Shown here: in pieces, positions 7,685 through 15,316 of the stretch | Numbering within the stretch: the first letter of the stretch is position 1 | Layout: the number at the start of each line of letters is the position of its first letter | Assembly: GCA_021646405.1 (NCBI GenBank) | Contig: SOER01000024.1 | Coordinates: forward strand, 1 to 46,700 | Direction of reading: 5' to 3' | DNA from: Candidatus Loosdrechtia aerotolerans | Lineage (GTDB): Bacteria > Planctomycetota > Brocadiia > Brocadiales > Brocadiaceae | DNA length: 46,700 bases | Translations under genes and position numbers: made by a program | Notes under the pieces: model-generated | Database searches by the model: none | Told to the model about the DNA's origin: nothing | Seen by the model: only the letters and a program-made list of their open reading frames with translations

Positions 7685-8912
7685 ATGATCTTTCCTTTTT
7701 GTAGGGGGAGATCTCCCATTTTTCTAAAATATCTTTTATTCTCTGGAGGAACTTATCGGCATTGGCACCGTCCATAATTCTGTGGTCAAATGAAAGGCTG
7801 AGGTACACCATGGAGCGAATGGCTATCGCATCTTCTCTTACAACAGGTCGTTTGACTACAGCACCAACACCGAGAATAGCTACCTGTGGCAGCAGAATAA
7901 CTGGTGTTCCGAGTATGCTTCCATTTATACCATAATTGGTGATAGTAAATGTTCCACCCTGAACGTCTTCAGGTTTTAATTTCTTCGTGCGTGAACGCTG
8001 TGCTATATCCTGGGTTTCCCGTGCCAATTGGATAAGATCCTTTTTATCTGCATCTTTTATAACAGGGACGATAAGTCCGTCTTCAAGGGACACGGCGATT
8101 CCTATATTGATGTAGTTCTTCTGAAGAATACCTTCGTCTAGTAAAGAGGAGTTTAGTATGGGATATTCTTTCAGGGCACGTGTTGTTGCAAAGGTTATAA
8201 AAGGGAGGTAGGTAAGATGTATTCCTTCACTTTTTAAACGTTCCCTGTTGAATTCACGGTATCGTTCAACAGATGTCATATCAACCTCAAACACCGTTGT
8301 TACATGAGCAGCTGTTCGTTTGCTCTGTATCATTCTCTCGGCAGTAATTTTTCGTTTGGGACTTAATGGAATCACTGTCTCCTTCTCAGTAACCTTTCCT
8401 TCTTCCTCAACAGGAGGAGCTGTGGGGGCACCCCGTTTTGAACTCACATAATCCATAACATCCTTTTTGGTTATCCGGTTTCCTTCGCCGGTACCCTTGA
8501 TCTCCTCTAAATCCACATGATATTCTTTCGCTAATTTCCGTACGAGCGGTGAATATCTTCTTTCCATCTCTTCCGCTTTTTCGGCCTCTTTTGTAACTTC
8601 CACGCTTTCAGTCCTTTTTGGTGCCCCGGGTCTTTCACCAGGCGCACCAACACCTTCTTTTTGTCCGGCAGTCTCAGCAACCTCAATTTGAGCAATTACT
8701 GTCTGTACGGGTACGGTCTCTCCTTCTGTATGTACAATTTTTTTTAAGATGCCCGTAACCGGTGAAGGAACCTCTGTATCAACCTTATCGGTACTTATCT
8801 CAACCACAGGTTGATCTTTCTTAACCTGGTCTCCTTCATGTACGAGCCATTTGGTTATGGTTCCCTCTACTATACTTTCGCCCATCTGTGGCATAATTAC
8901 ATCAATAGGCAT
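7635..8912 (-). CDS. pdhC: 2-oxoacid dehydrogenase E2 component (dihydrolipoamide acyltransferase)
   Basis: 425-aa core subunit of a pyruvate-type or branched-chain 2-oxoacid dehydrogenase complex. Domain order: one lipoyl domain (residues 1-78) with the lipoylated Lys43 in STDKVDTE, a charged linker, the peripheral subunit-binding domain (about 120-156) and the acyltransferase domain (about 180-408) with the catalytic H377-x3-D381-G382 in SFDHRIMDG. The C-terminal 20 or so residues are low-complexity (Lys/Glu/Ser, then PPNGYGGIW) and are encoded where the gene overlaps the start of lipB. It follows the E1beta gene after about 20 bases. Substrate preference is not certain; pyruvate is the default reading. 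Confidence 0.92.
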   Translation of the reverse strand: MPIDVIMPQMGESIVEGTITKWLVHEGDQVKKDQPVVEISTDKVDTEVPSPVTGILKKIVHTEGETVPVQTVIAQIEVAETAGQKEGVGAPGERPGAPKRTESVEVTKEAEKAEEMERRYSPLVRKLAKEYHVDLEEIKGTGEGNRITKKDVMDYVSSKRGAPTAPPVEEEGKVTEKETVIPLSPKRKITAERMIQSKRTAAHVTTVFEVDMTSVERYREFNRERLKSEGIHLTYLPFITFATTRALKEYPILNSSLLDEGILQKNYINIGIAVSLEDGLIVPVIKDADKKDLIQLARETQDIAQRSRTKKLKPEDVQGGTFTITNYGINGSILGTPVILLPQVAILGVGAVVKRPVVREDAIAIRSMVYLSLSFDHRIMDGANADKFLQRIKDILEKWEISPYKKERSYEKEKSSPPNGYGGIW

Positions 8913-8932
8913 AATGCGAACCTCCTCATAAA

Positions 8933-9907
8933 TTAGTAGCGCATTAATTTTTCAACTGCAGATATGACATCTTCAGCTTTCGGGATAAAGGTTTCTTCCA
9001 GCGGTGCGCTATAGGGTACGGGTGTATCCGGTGCGGTGACGCGGAAAACAGGCCCATCCAGGTACTCAAAACACTGTTCGTTTATTAAGGCAGAGATCTC
9101 GGCACCAACACCACCTGTTTTGGTCTGTTCATGTACAATAACAACCTTATTTGTCTTTTTTACGGTAGTGAAAATTGAATTTTTATCTAACGGCAGGATA
9201 GTTCTCAGGTCAATGATTTCACAGGAGATTCCGTCCTCCTTCAGCGTTTGTGCCGCTTCAAGTGTGGTATGGACCATTGCCCCATAAGTGATAATTGATA
9301 TGTCTTTTCCCTCGAGGGCAACGCGTGCCTTTCCGATAGGTACCGTATATTCTTCCTCCGGGACAGGATCTTTGATACGCCGGTAGAGATATTTGTGCTC
9401 ACAGTAAATAACAGGATCGTTATCCCGGATAGATGCTATTAATAAACCTTTGGCGTCATATGCAGTAGAAGGGGCAACGATTTTGAGTCCGGGTACATTA
9501 AAAAAGAATCCCTCGATACTTTGCGAGTGGAATGCACCGCCGTGGATGTTTCCGCCATAGGGTGCACGTATGACAATGGGGGTAGCTGCTCCCCATCGGT
9601 AATGGTTTTTTGCAGCTACATTTACTATTTGGTCAAATGCACAGGAGATGAAATCAGCAAATTGCATTTCTACTACAGGCCTCATACCCACTAATGATGC
9701 ACCAATAGCAGCACCGGTAAACCCGGATTCTGATAGAGGGGTATCCAGGACACGCAATTCTCCGTATTTTTCATAGAATCCTTCTGTAATACGGAATGCA
9801 CCACCATATACCCCTACATCTTCACCGAGAATAAATACACTTGGATCCCGTGTCATTTCTTCATCCAGCGCTTCTCTAATTGCTTCCAGGTAAGAAATCT
9901 CTCTCAT
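8933..9907 (-). CDS. pdhB: 2-oxoacid dehydrogenase E1 component, beta subunit
   Basis: 324-aa beta subunit of the heterotetrameric thiamine-diphosphate E1 enzyme. Visible family segments are VFILGEDVGVYGGAF near residue 25, DTPLSESGFTGAAIGAS near 56, EMQFADFI near 80, RAPYGGNIHGGAFHSQS near 114, and EHKYLYRR near 168. The C-terminal transketolase domain has DLRTILPLD and HEQTKTGGVGAEI. An AGGAG site precedes the ATG by 11 bases. It is 18 bases downstream of the alpha-subunit gene and about 20 upstream of E2, so the three are one transcription unit. Confidence 0.94.
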   Translation of the reverse strand: MREISYLEAIREALDEEMTRDPSVFILGEDVGVYGGAFRITEGFYEKYGELRVLDTPLSESGFTGAAIGASLVGMRPVVEMQFADFISCAFDQIVNVAAKNHYRWGAATPIVIRAPYGGNIHGGAFHSQSIEGFFFNVPGLKIVAPSTAYDAKGLLIASIRDNDPVIYCEHKYLYRRIKDPVPEEEYTVPIGKARVALEGKDISIITYGAMVHTTLEAAQTLKEDGISCEIIDLRTILPLDKNSIFTTVKKTNKVVIVHEQTKTGGVGAEISALINEQCFEYLDGPVFRVTAPDTPVPYSAPLEETFIPKAEDVISAVEKLMRY

Positions 9908-9925
9908 ACGATCATGTACTCCTTT

Positions 9926-10915
9926 TTACATTACGTTTTCATCTGCTTCAACGGGTGTTGCATAAACACCGGTAAAGGTCTCCTCCGGATCAGGAAATGG
10001 ACTCTCGATTGCAAATCTTTCAGCCTCATCAATCTCTTCCTCTACCCGTGCATCAATATCATCGAGTTCCTCTTTTTTGGTAATGTTATTTTCCAGTAAA
10101 AATTTTTCTATAGTCAAAATCGGATCTTTTTTCTTCCATTCCTCCAGTAACTCCCTCGGTACATATTTAGCACTATCGTGTTCTGAATGACCATGCATCC
10201 GCATCGTTTTGCATTCTATAAACGTAGGTCCTCCGCCGTTCCTTGCATATTCATATGCCTCTTTTGCTGCTGTATAAACTGCTGCAACGTTGTTTCCATC
10301 AACAATCTTATTCGGCATACCATAAGCAAGGGCACGTTCTGCGACATCTTTGATAGCCATTTGCATCCGGAGTGGTGTGGAGTAGGCATATTGATTATTG
10401 TTGCAAAAAAATACAATAGGTAATTTCCTTACAGAGGCGAGGTTCATCGCCTCATGAAAGTCGCCACGACTTGTTCCGCCATCGCCGGTACAAGCGGCTA
10501 CGACCTTTTTTTCTCCGCGGATCATGAAGGCGAGTGCTGCTCCTGTTCCTACAGGGTAGTTATCCGCCAAGTGACTGGGGAAACCAAAAACGCCATGGTT
10601 GAGATCTCCGATATGGACATTTCCATCCTTCCCGCCGGAGACGCCGGTCTTTTTCCCTAAATAATGAGCCATAATCCGTTTTGGAGAAATACCCCGGACC
10701 AGAAAGGCCCCCATATCCCTGAAGTAGGTAGCAGCAATATCGTTCTTCTCAAGTGCGTAGGCATACCCTACTGAGACGGCCTCTGTACCATTGCTCGTCC
10801 ATGCACCACCTAATATCTTTCCCTGATGGTAGAGCGAGGTGATCCTTTCCTCCAGCCTGCGTGTTAGCCTGAGATAATAATACATCTGCAATAAATCATC
10901 CCGTTTAATATCCAT
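9926..10915 (-). CDS. pdhA: 2-oxoacid dehydrogenase E1 component, alpha subunit
   Basis: Thiamine-diphosphate-binding alpha subunit of E1. The ThDP motif is plain: GDGGTSRGDFHEAMNLASV followed by CNNNQYAYSTP. The phosphorylation-loop equivalent is MRMHGHSEHDSAKY. The reading frame extends to a GTG at 10945, but the ATG at 10915 is preceded by GGAG five bases away and gives the usual N-terminus. The extra ten residues upstream would be coded by a dispersed palindromic repeat, so I use 10915 (about 329 aa). It heads the E1alpha-E1beta-E2-lipB block. No E3 gene is present in the window, so lipoamide dehydrogenase must come from elsewhere. Confidence 0.93.
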   Translation of the reverse strand: MDIKRDDLLQMYYYLRLTRRLEERITSLYHQGKILGGAWTSNGTEAVSVGYAYALEKNDIAATYFRDMGAFLVRGISPKRIMAHYLGKKTGVSGGKDGNVHIGDLNHGVFGFPSHLADNYPVGTGAALAFMIRGEKKVVAACTGDGGTSRGDFHEAMNLASVRKLPIVFFCNNNQYAYSTPLRMQMAIKDVAERALAYGMPNKIVDGNNVAAVYTAAKEAYEYARNGGGPTFIECKTMRMHGHSEHDSAKYVPRELLEEWKKKDPILTIEKFLLENNITKKEELDDIDARVEEEIDEAERFAIESPFPDPEETFTGVYATPVEADENVM

Positions 10916-10926
10916 ATCCTCTCCAT

Positions 10927-11007
10927 ACTCTAGCATGAGGCGCACCCTAAAGGGGTGCGGCTACATTTTGTGGCAACTACAGGTAGCCGCATCCCTTTAA
11001 GGTGCGC
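10927..11007. repeat. REP-like palindrome upstream of pdhA
   Basis: Two 25-base arms, 10940-10964 and 10983-11007, are inverted repeats with two mismatches, separated by 18 bases. They would fold into a long hairpin. The left flank and arm (from ACTCTAGCATGAGGCGCACC) recur at 21113-21152, without the matching right arm. A degraded relative (CTCTAACACGAAATGCACTC) lies near 30113. This is therefore a dispersed element, not a pdhA-specific regulatory site, although it may still act as a terminator or barrier. Confidence 0.75.
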
Positions 11008-11052
11008 ACACTCACGACCAAACATCAAAAAAGTACAGCACTCTGGTAATTA

Positions 11053-11190
11053 TGGTATCTACCAGATGAAACCGAACAGAATATAATAAAAACCAAACAA
11101 AAATGAACCAGGATTAATTACACCATCACGGACAAACAAGTTTGTCCGTGCCACCCGGTCTAAAATACTGTTCGGTTTCATCCCTTGGAT
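11053..11190. repeat. Nested inverted repeats, small MITE-like unit
   Basis: ATGAAACCGAACAG at 11066-11079 is matched exactly by its reverse complement at 11168-11181, and weaker pairing continues outward for about ten bases on each side. Inside lies a perfect palindrome, CACGGACAAAC at 11127-11137 and GTTTGTCCGTG at 11140-11150. No ORF is present. The structure looks like a small non-autonomous mobile element or a processed repeat. No second copy is visible in this window. Confidence 0.55.
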
Positions 11191-11201
11191 ACTATATATA
11201 C

Positions 11202-11447
11202 TTACAAACCACCGGTAATAGCCCGGTCAATTTCCATCTGAGCTTTTAGTTCCATTACGTGATTGGTAAGTTCCTGGATATGTCCTTTTTCCCATTCTGC
11301 AAGGTTTAACAGTATTTTACGGGTAGCAGGTTTTGTCGCTTGCAGTGCTGCCCGGTAGTAATAATCGTAGGATTCCTGTTCCCTCTTGATTGCCTCCATA
11401 AGAATTTCCATTATAGTTGAAGGTTCTGAAGTTTTATCTACTTTCAT
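11202..11447 (-). CDS. Small rubrerythrin/ferritin-like half-domain protein
   Basis: 81-aa protein with two predicted helices. The first carries AIKREQESYDYYYRAA (residues 19-34) and the second LAEWEKGHIQEL (49-60). The spacing of E23 (or E25) and E53-x-x-H56 matches one half of a four-helix ferritin-like di-iron site (rubrerythrin consensus: AI..E...Y..A, then E.EH). A single chain supplies only two helices, so a working centre would need a dimer, as known for encapsulated-ferritin-type proteins. No encapsulin gene or targeting peptide is evident here. An AAGGAG-type site precedes the start. It is followed upstream on the same strand by the MidA-like gene. Confidence 0.7.
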   Translation of the reverse strand: MKVDKTSEPSTIMEILMEAIKREQESYDYYYRAALQATKPATRKILLNLAEWEKGHIQELTNHVMELKAQMEIDRAITGGL

Positions 11448-11471
11448 ACAAACTCCTTCCCAAGTAATTCT

Positions 11472-12599
11472 TTATATAATAATTGAATGTAACGGCCTTA
11501 AACTTGTCAGTTGGGGAGATCCAATATTCTTATGCTGAATTAGTACCTTGAAGATTTCTCCCATGCCTTCCGGATGGAAAAGATTCTTTACCTTCATTAT
11601 CGTATTGAAATCGTTACCTGCGGTATTTAAGTCTTCCAGGATACCCAGGGCAATTAGATAATGAGACTGTTTTGTAAAGCCGGTAACCTCTAACCCGAAC
11701 GATTTACCGGCTTCTATCAGATTAGTAAAGTCAACATGGGCTGTAATATCCTGCTCACCCAGTCGTTCATAATAATCATGGTTTACTGTATGTTTATAAA
11801 AGCATCGTACCGTTCCATCCAGGTTACCTTCCCGATATATTCCATGAGCTGTATCTCCGTAATCAATGGTTATTACAAAACCCCTTCTTAATTTTTCGGA
11901 AATGTGTTGCAGCCATTTTGCTGCATGTAAGTTCACTTCATATGTTTGTCCTTCTTCCGGAGAAACCGGAATTCTTTCAAAATATTTTTTTAACGTATAA
12001 ACAGATACCTCATCTTCTGTTTCGTAAAATTTTACGCCATTATAACTCACATATATTTCTTTTAAAGTTTTATTTTTTACCCTTAACCGATGTACAGGGA
12101 GGGCATCGATAAATTCGTTTGATAAAAAACATCCCCTGACCTCATCAAATGGGAATCCGTCCTCAGTACAGGTATGCCATGAGATCTTTTTCTCTATTGA
12201 TTCAATAGGATTGAAAACGAATTTTTGCCTCTCTCTTGTGCAGGGATTAATTTCTATAATACGATAGTGGAGATTGTTGTAGAGTACCGGATATTCTTTC
12301 CATATGCATTGCAAAATATCATGGCATAGCCAGCCATCATTGGCTCCTATTTCGACAATGGTAAATGCTCCTTTCCCCATAATTTCCCACATCTCTTCCA
12401 GTTGTTTTGCAAGAAGCTTGCCAAACATTGTATGGACTGTAGGGCTCGTATAGTAATCACCAAACCTTCCTATCCGCTTCCTTTCAGAGGTATAATATCC
12501 ATAGCGTGGATGATAGAGTACCACTTCCATGAATTCCGCAAAGGTTATCTTTCCGGTATTATTTATTTTTTTTATAAGAAAATTTTTCAGTAATTGCAT
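11472..12599 (-). CDS. MidA/NDUFAF7-family SAM-dependent methyltransferase
   Basis: 375-aa protein of the DUF185/MidA family. Diagnostic features are the N-terminal ITFAEFMEVVLYHPRYGYYT (about residues 18-37) followed by GRFGDYYTSPTVH, the SAM motif TIVEIGANDGWL (about 99-110), LSNEFIDALPVHR (about 159-171) and ITIDYGD near 238. Mitochondrial NDUFAF7 dimethylates an Arg of complex I subunit NDUFS2. The substrate of bacterial homologues is generally not established. It is separated by 24 bases from the ferritin-like gene on the same strand, so the two may be cotranscribed. Confidence 0.88.
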   Translation of the reverse strand: MQLLKNFLIKKINNTGKITFAEFMEVVLYHPRYGYYTSERKRIGRFGDYYTSPTVHTMFGKLLAKQLEEMWEIMGKGAFTIVEIGANDGWLCHDILQCIWKEYPVLYNNLHYRIIEINPCTRERQKFVFNPIESIEKKISWHTCTEDGFPFDEVRGCFLSNEFIDALPVHRLRVKNKTLKEIYVSYNGVKFYETEDEVSVYTLKKYFERIPVSPEEGQTYEVNLHAAKWLQHISEKLRRGFVITIDYGDTAHGIYREGNLDGTVRCFYKHTVNHDYYERLGEQDITAHVDFTNLIEAGKSFGLEVTGFTKQSHYLIALGILEDLNTAGNDFNTIMKVKNLFHPEGMGEIFKVLIQHKNIGSPQLTSLRPLHSIII

Positions 12600-12780
12600 A
12601 AGTTCAGAAATATAAGTGTTTTTACAGGGTAACTGTGTTTCTTTCTAGTAACACCATCATTTCAAATTAAAAAATTATAGTGTAAAAAATTTTTTTATAT
12701 ATATAATATTAATCAATTTTATTCGTAATGTCCTTATATTTGTATCTGATTTTTCGTGCTCTATTAAGGAATGTTTGTGA

Positions 12781-13462
12781 ATGTGTAAAAATAAGTACAA
12801 CATTTTATTGGAAGATCTTCCTTTAAAAATATTTTATAAAGACAGAAGTTCAACCTACATATCGTGTAACGAAAAATTCGCCAGATTTTTAGACAAAAAA
12901 GTAGAAGAAATTACAGGTAAGACGGATTATGATCTCTTCCCTGAAGAAATTGCTAAAGAACACTTAAAATATGATAATGAAGTTATAGAATCAGGTCAAA
13001 GAAAAGATAAGGAACAGAAATATGTCAAGAATAAGAAAGAATCCATTTTCCATACTATTGAAGTTCCCGTAAAAAATGAAAAGGGTGATATTATTGGTAT
13101 ATTGGGTCTTTCTGTAGATATTACTGAAAAAGTAATCTTTGAAAAAGATGCTGAGTTATCCAGGCATTTTGCATTAATAGGTGAATTAGCGGCGGGTGTG
13201 GCTCATGAGATCAATAATCCTATAACAGGGGTTATTAATTGCGCTCAAATTATCCTTAATAAAAGCAATGAAGGGAGCAGGGAAAAAGACCTCGCAAGCC
13301 GGATTATCAGGGAAGAGAACAGGAATGGGATTAAGTATTTGTCATACTCTTATTAAAGATCACGATGGTGATCTTATAATTGATAGTGTCGAGGGAAAGT
13401 ATACCAGGATTACTATTACTTTACCGGCAAGATTAAAAACTACCATGGAAACTCAAAAGTAG
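12781..13462 (+). pseudogene. PAS-domain histidine kinase with internal deletion and frameshift
   Basis: Reading frame 12781-13356 encodes a PAS domain (about residues 8-118; NEKFARFLDKKVEEITGKTDYDLFP) and a HisKA dimerisation helix with the phospho-acceptor H142 (GVAHEINNPITG). It then stops after about 190 aa. The continuing homology, GMGLSICHTLIKDHDGDL followed by the strand TRITITLPA, is in another frame at about 13310-13462. This is the G2 box and end of an ATPase domain. The N, G1 and F boxes that should lie between (around 100 residues) are missing. The simplest reading is a deletion that also shifted the frame, leaving a non-functional kinase. The PAS-HisKA portion could still be expressed as a short protein. 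Confidence 0.8.
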
Positions 13463-13478
13463 AGTAGGATACAAAAAC

Positions 13479-13868
13479 CTAAAGTTCCTTTACTACTTGC
13501 CCCGTCTTTTTTTGCCACCATTCTGCAAATATACGACGATGGCACCAATCCCGCATGTGAGAAAGGTCCTCGATGCAAAGTAAAACAAGACCTTTCTTTT
13601 TTTCAGGGCCTCCTGCATGCCTGAAATCCATAAATTCTTGAAAACGTTCTTTTAGCTGATCAACAGAGAGTGATTCCAGCTTGCTCAGATACACTGTCCT
13701 GTATAACGGATATGAATAATAAACCATCGTTGATGTTGGGGCAAGTTCTTTGATGTGAAAAGGAACGTCAAAGGCTAAACTGGCAGGAACGTACAGGGAA
13801 ATGCCAATTGGCATAATATTCAAATCTGCTATCTTTTTATTTGCATAATGGCTTGTATATATTTGCAT
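13479..13868 (-). CDS. DUF488 family protein
   Basis: 129-aa soluble protein. The C-terminal CIEDLSHMRDWCHRRIFAEWW (about residues 98-118) is the DUF488 hallmark (usually C..D..HCHR..la). The N-terminal IYTSHYANKKI segment also fits that family. No biochemical function is established for DUF488. It is convergent with the broken histidine kinase, with 16 bases between their ends. I see no operon partner. Confidence 0.8.
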   Translation of the reverse strand: MQIYTSHYANKKIADLNIMPIGISLYVPASLAFDVPFHIKELAPTSTMVYYSYPLYRTVYLSKLESLSVDQLKERFQEFMDFRHAGGPEKKKGLVLLCIEDLSHMRDWCHRRIFAEWWQKKTGQVVKEL

Positions 13869-14234
13869 CCTATTATTTCCAGTTTAATAAATGAAAACCT
13901 ATAAACCAAAGCAATCACCGTACCGCTGCGTAGTAAAGCAGTTAAAAGAGAACTTGTATTCCGCATAATTTAAAATACAGATCCGGAGATAAAAACGAAG
14001 AATTTAATATACCTTATGTATTTCAATAATTGAAATTTGAACGAATATGGACAGAATATTACAGAAAGGTAACTATTCAGTACCCGGGTACAGAACTGTT
14101 TAACCTGTGAAAATACTTTTTACAGATATTGTCCATCTGACTTGCATTTACTTTTTCGTCCCAGTAGAATAAGAGATATTCAGGAAGTAAAGCTGGTATC
14201 TATTTACCCTTATTTATTGACTTAATCCAACGAA
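13869..14234. other. Intergenic region between DUF488 and the RND adaptor
   Basis: About 366 AT-rich bases separate two divergent genes. I found no ORF, RNA gene or dispersed repeat here. The region must contain the promoter of the efflux operon, but no -35/-10 pair stands out, and I see no convincing operator palindrome or neighbouring regulator gene. Confidence 0.6.
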
Positions 14235-15305
14235 ATGAAAAAAAGATCAGTAAGAATTATTACTCTGGCATTAATCCTTGCCATAATGGGGATATTGACC
14301 GTGGTGCGGTTAGATCTTTTAAAATTGCGTAAGAAGGATATCAAAGCGAAATCTGCGGAGCCTGTCACAATGACAGTTAGGGCGCAACGCATTGAGCCTT
14401 CATATTTGGTTGATAAAATAAAGGTTTCGGGTACTATCATTCCAAATGAGGAAGTTTCGTTAACGAGCGAAATATCCGGGAAAATTACCGATATTTATTT
14501 TAAAGAAGGAAGTGCTGTTAAAAAAGGTGATGTATTGGTAAAGATTAACGATGAGGATCTGCAGGCGCAGCTCAGAAAAACAATCTATCAGAAAAAACTT
14601 GCCGAACAGATAGAGCGACGGATGCGTAAACTTATCAAAACGGGTATTATTAGTCAGGAAGAATACGATGGCGCACTAACTGAGGCAAATTCATTAGGTG
14701 CAGAAGTCGCCCTTATTAAAGTTAAGATCAGTAAAACCGAAATAAAAGCCCCGTTTGATGGTATCGTTGGTTTGCGGTATGTAAGCGAGGGGGCATATAT
14801 TTCTACCGATACCCGGATTGCTGAATTAATCAGTATCAAGCCAGTTAAGATCGACTTTTCTATTCCGGGGAAGTATGGGAACATGATAAAAGAAAACAAT
14901 ACCATAACCTTCACGGTAGAAGGAGGTAACAAACCGTACCGTGCTGAAATCTACGCGTCGGAATCGAAGATTGATCCGCAGACACGGACGCTCCGGTTGC
15001 GGGCACTCTATCCGAATTCCAGAGGCGAAATCTTACCCGGCGCCTTTGCTCATATCGAATTAACGCTTAGAGAATTTGAGAATACTGTTCAAATCCCTAC
15101 GGAAGCGCTTATTCCGGAACTCGGAAAGCAGAAGGTTTATATTTATAAAAATGGCAAAGTCCAGCCCGCTTATGTTAAAACAGGAATCAGGACAGAAGAG
15201 AAAATACAGATACTCCAGGGTCTCCAACCGGGTGACGTACTGATTACTTCAGGAATATTAAAGATTAGACCCGGTGTTTCTGTGAAACTACAAGAGGTAA
15301 ATTAA
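14235..15305 (+). CDS. RND efflux periplasmic adaptor (membrane fusion protein)
   Basis: 356-aa HlyD/AcrA-family adaptor that bridges an inner-membrane RND pump and an outer-membrane channel. An N-terminal membrane anchor or signal (about residues 8-24) is followed by the lipoyl-like half ISGKITDIYFKEGSAVKKGDVLVKIND, a short alpha hairpin (about 110-150), the second lipoyl half KTEIKAPFDGIVGLRYVSEGAYIS, a beta-barrel domain and the membrane-proximal domain ending in GDVLITSGILKIRPGVSV. No lipobox Cys is present. The hairpin is short, so docking to a TolC-type channel may involve few contacts. Eleven bases separate it from the permease. Substrate is unknown. Confidence 0.92.
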   Translation: MKKRSVRIITLALILAIMGILTVVRLDLLKLRKKDIKAKSAEPVTMTVRAQRIEPSYLVDKIKVSGTIIPNEEVSLTSEISGKITDIYFKEGSAVKKGDVLVKINDEDLQAQLRKTIYQKKLAEQIERRMRKLIKTGIISQEEYDGALTEANSLGAEVALIKVKISKTEIKAPFDGIVGLRYVSEGAYISTDTRIAELISIKPVKIDFSIPGKYGNMIKENNTITFTVEGGNKPYRAEIYASESKIDPQTRTLRLRALYPNSRGEILPGAFAHIELTLREFENTVQIPTEALIPELGKQKVYIYKNGKVQPAYVKTGIRTEEKIQILQGLQPGDVLITSGILKIRPGVSVKLQEVN

Positions 15306-15316
15306 AGGATTTTTTT

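Noticed and set aside
10916-10945. Upstream GTG/ATG starts for pdhA
   Set aside because: These codons lie in a dispersed REP-like repeat, while the ATG at 10915 has a well-placed ribosome site.
13268-13462. Independent 64-aa gene overlapping the histidine kinase
   Set aside because: Its only recognisable content is the end of a histidine kinase ATPase domain, so it is the displaced 3' part of the neighbouring gene.
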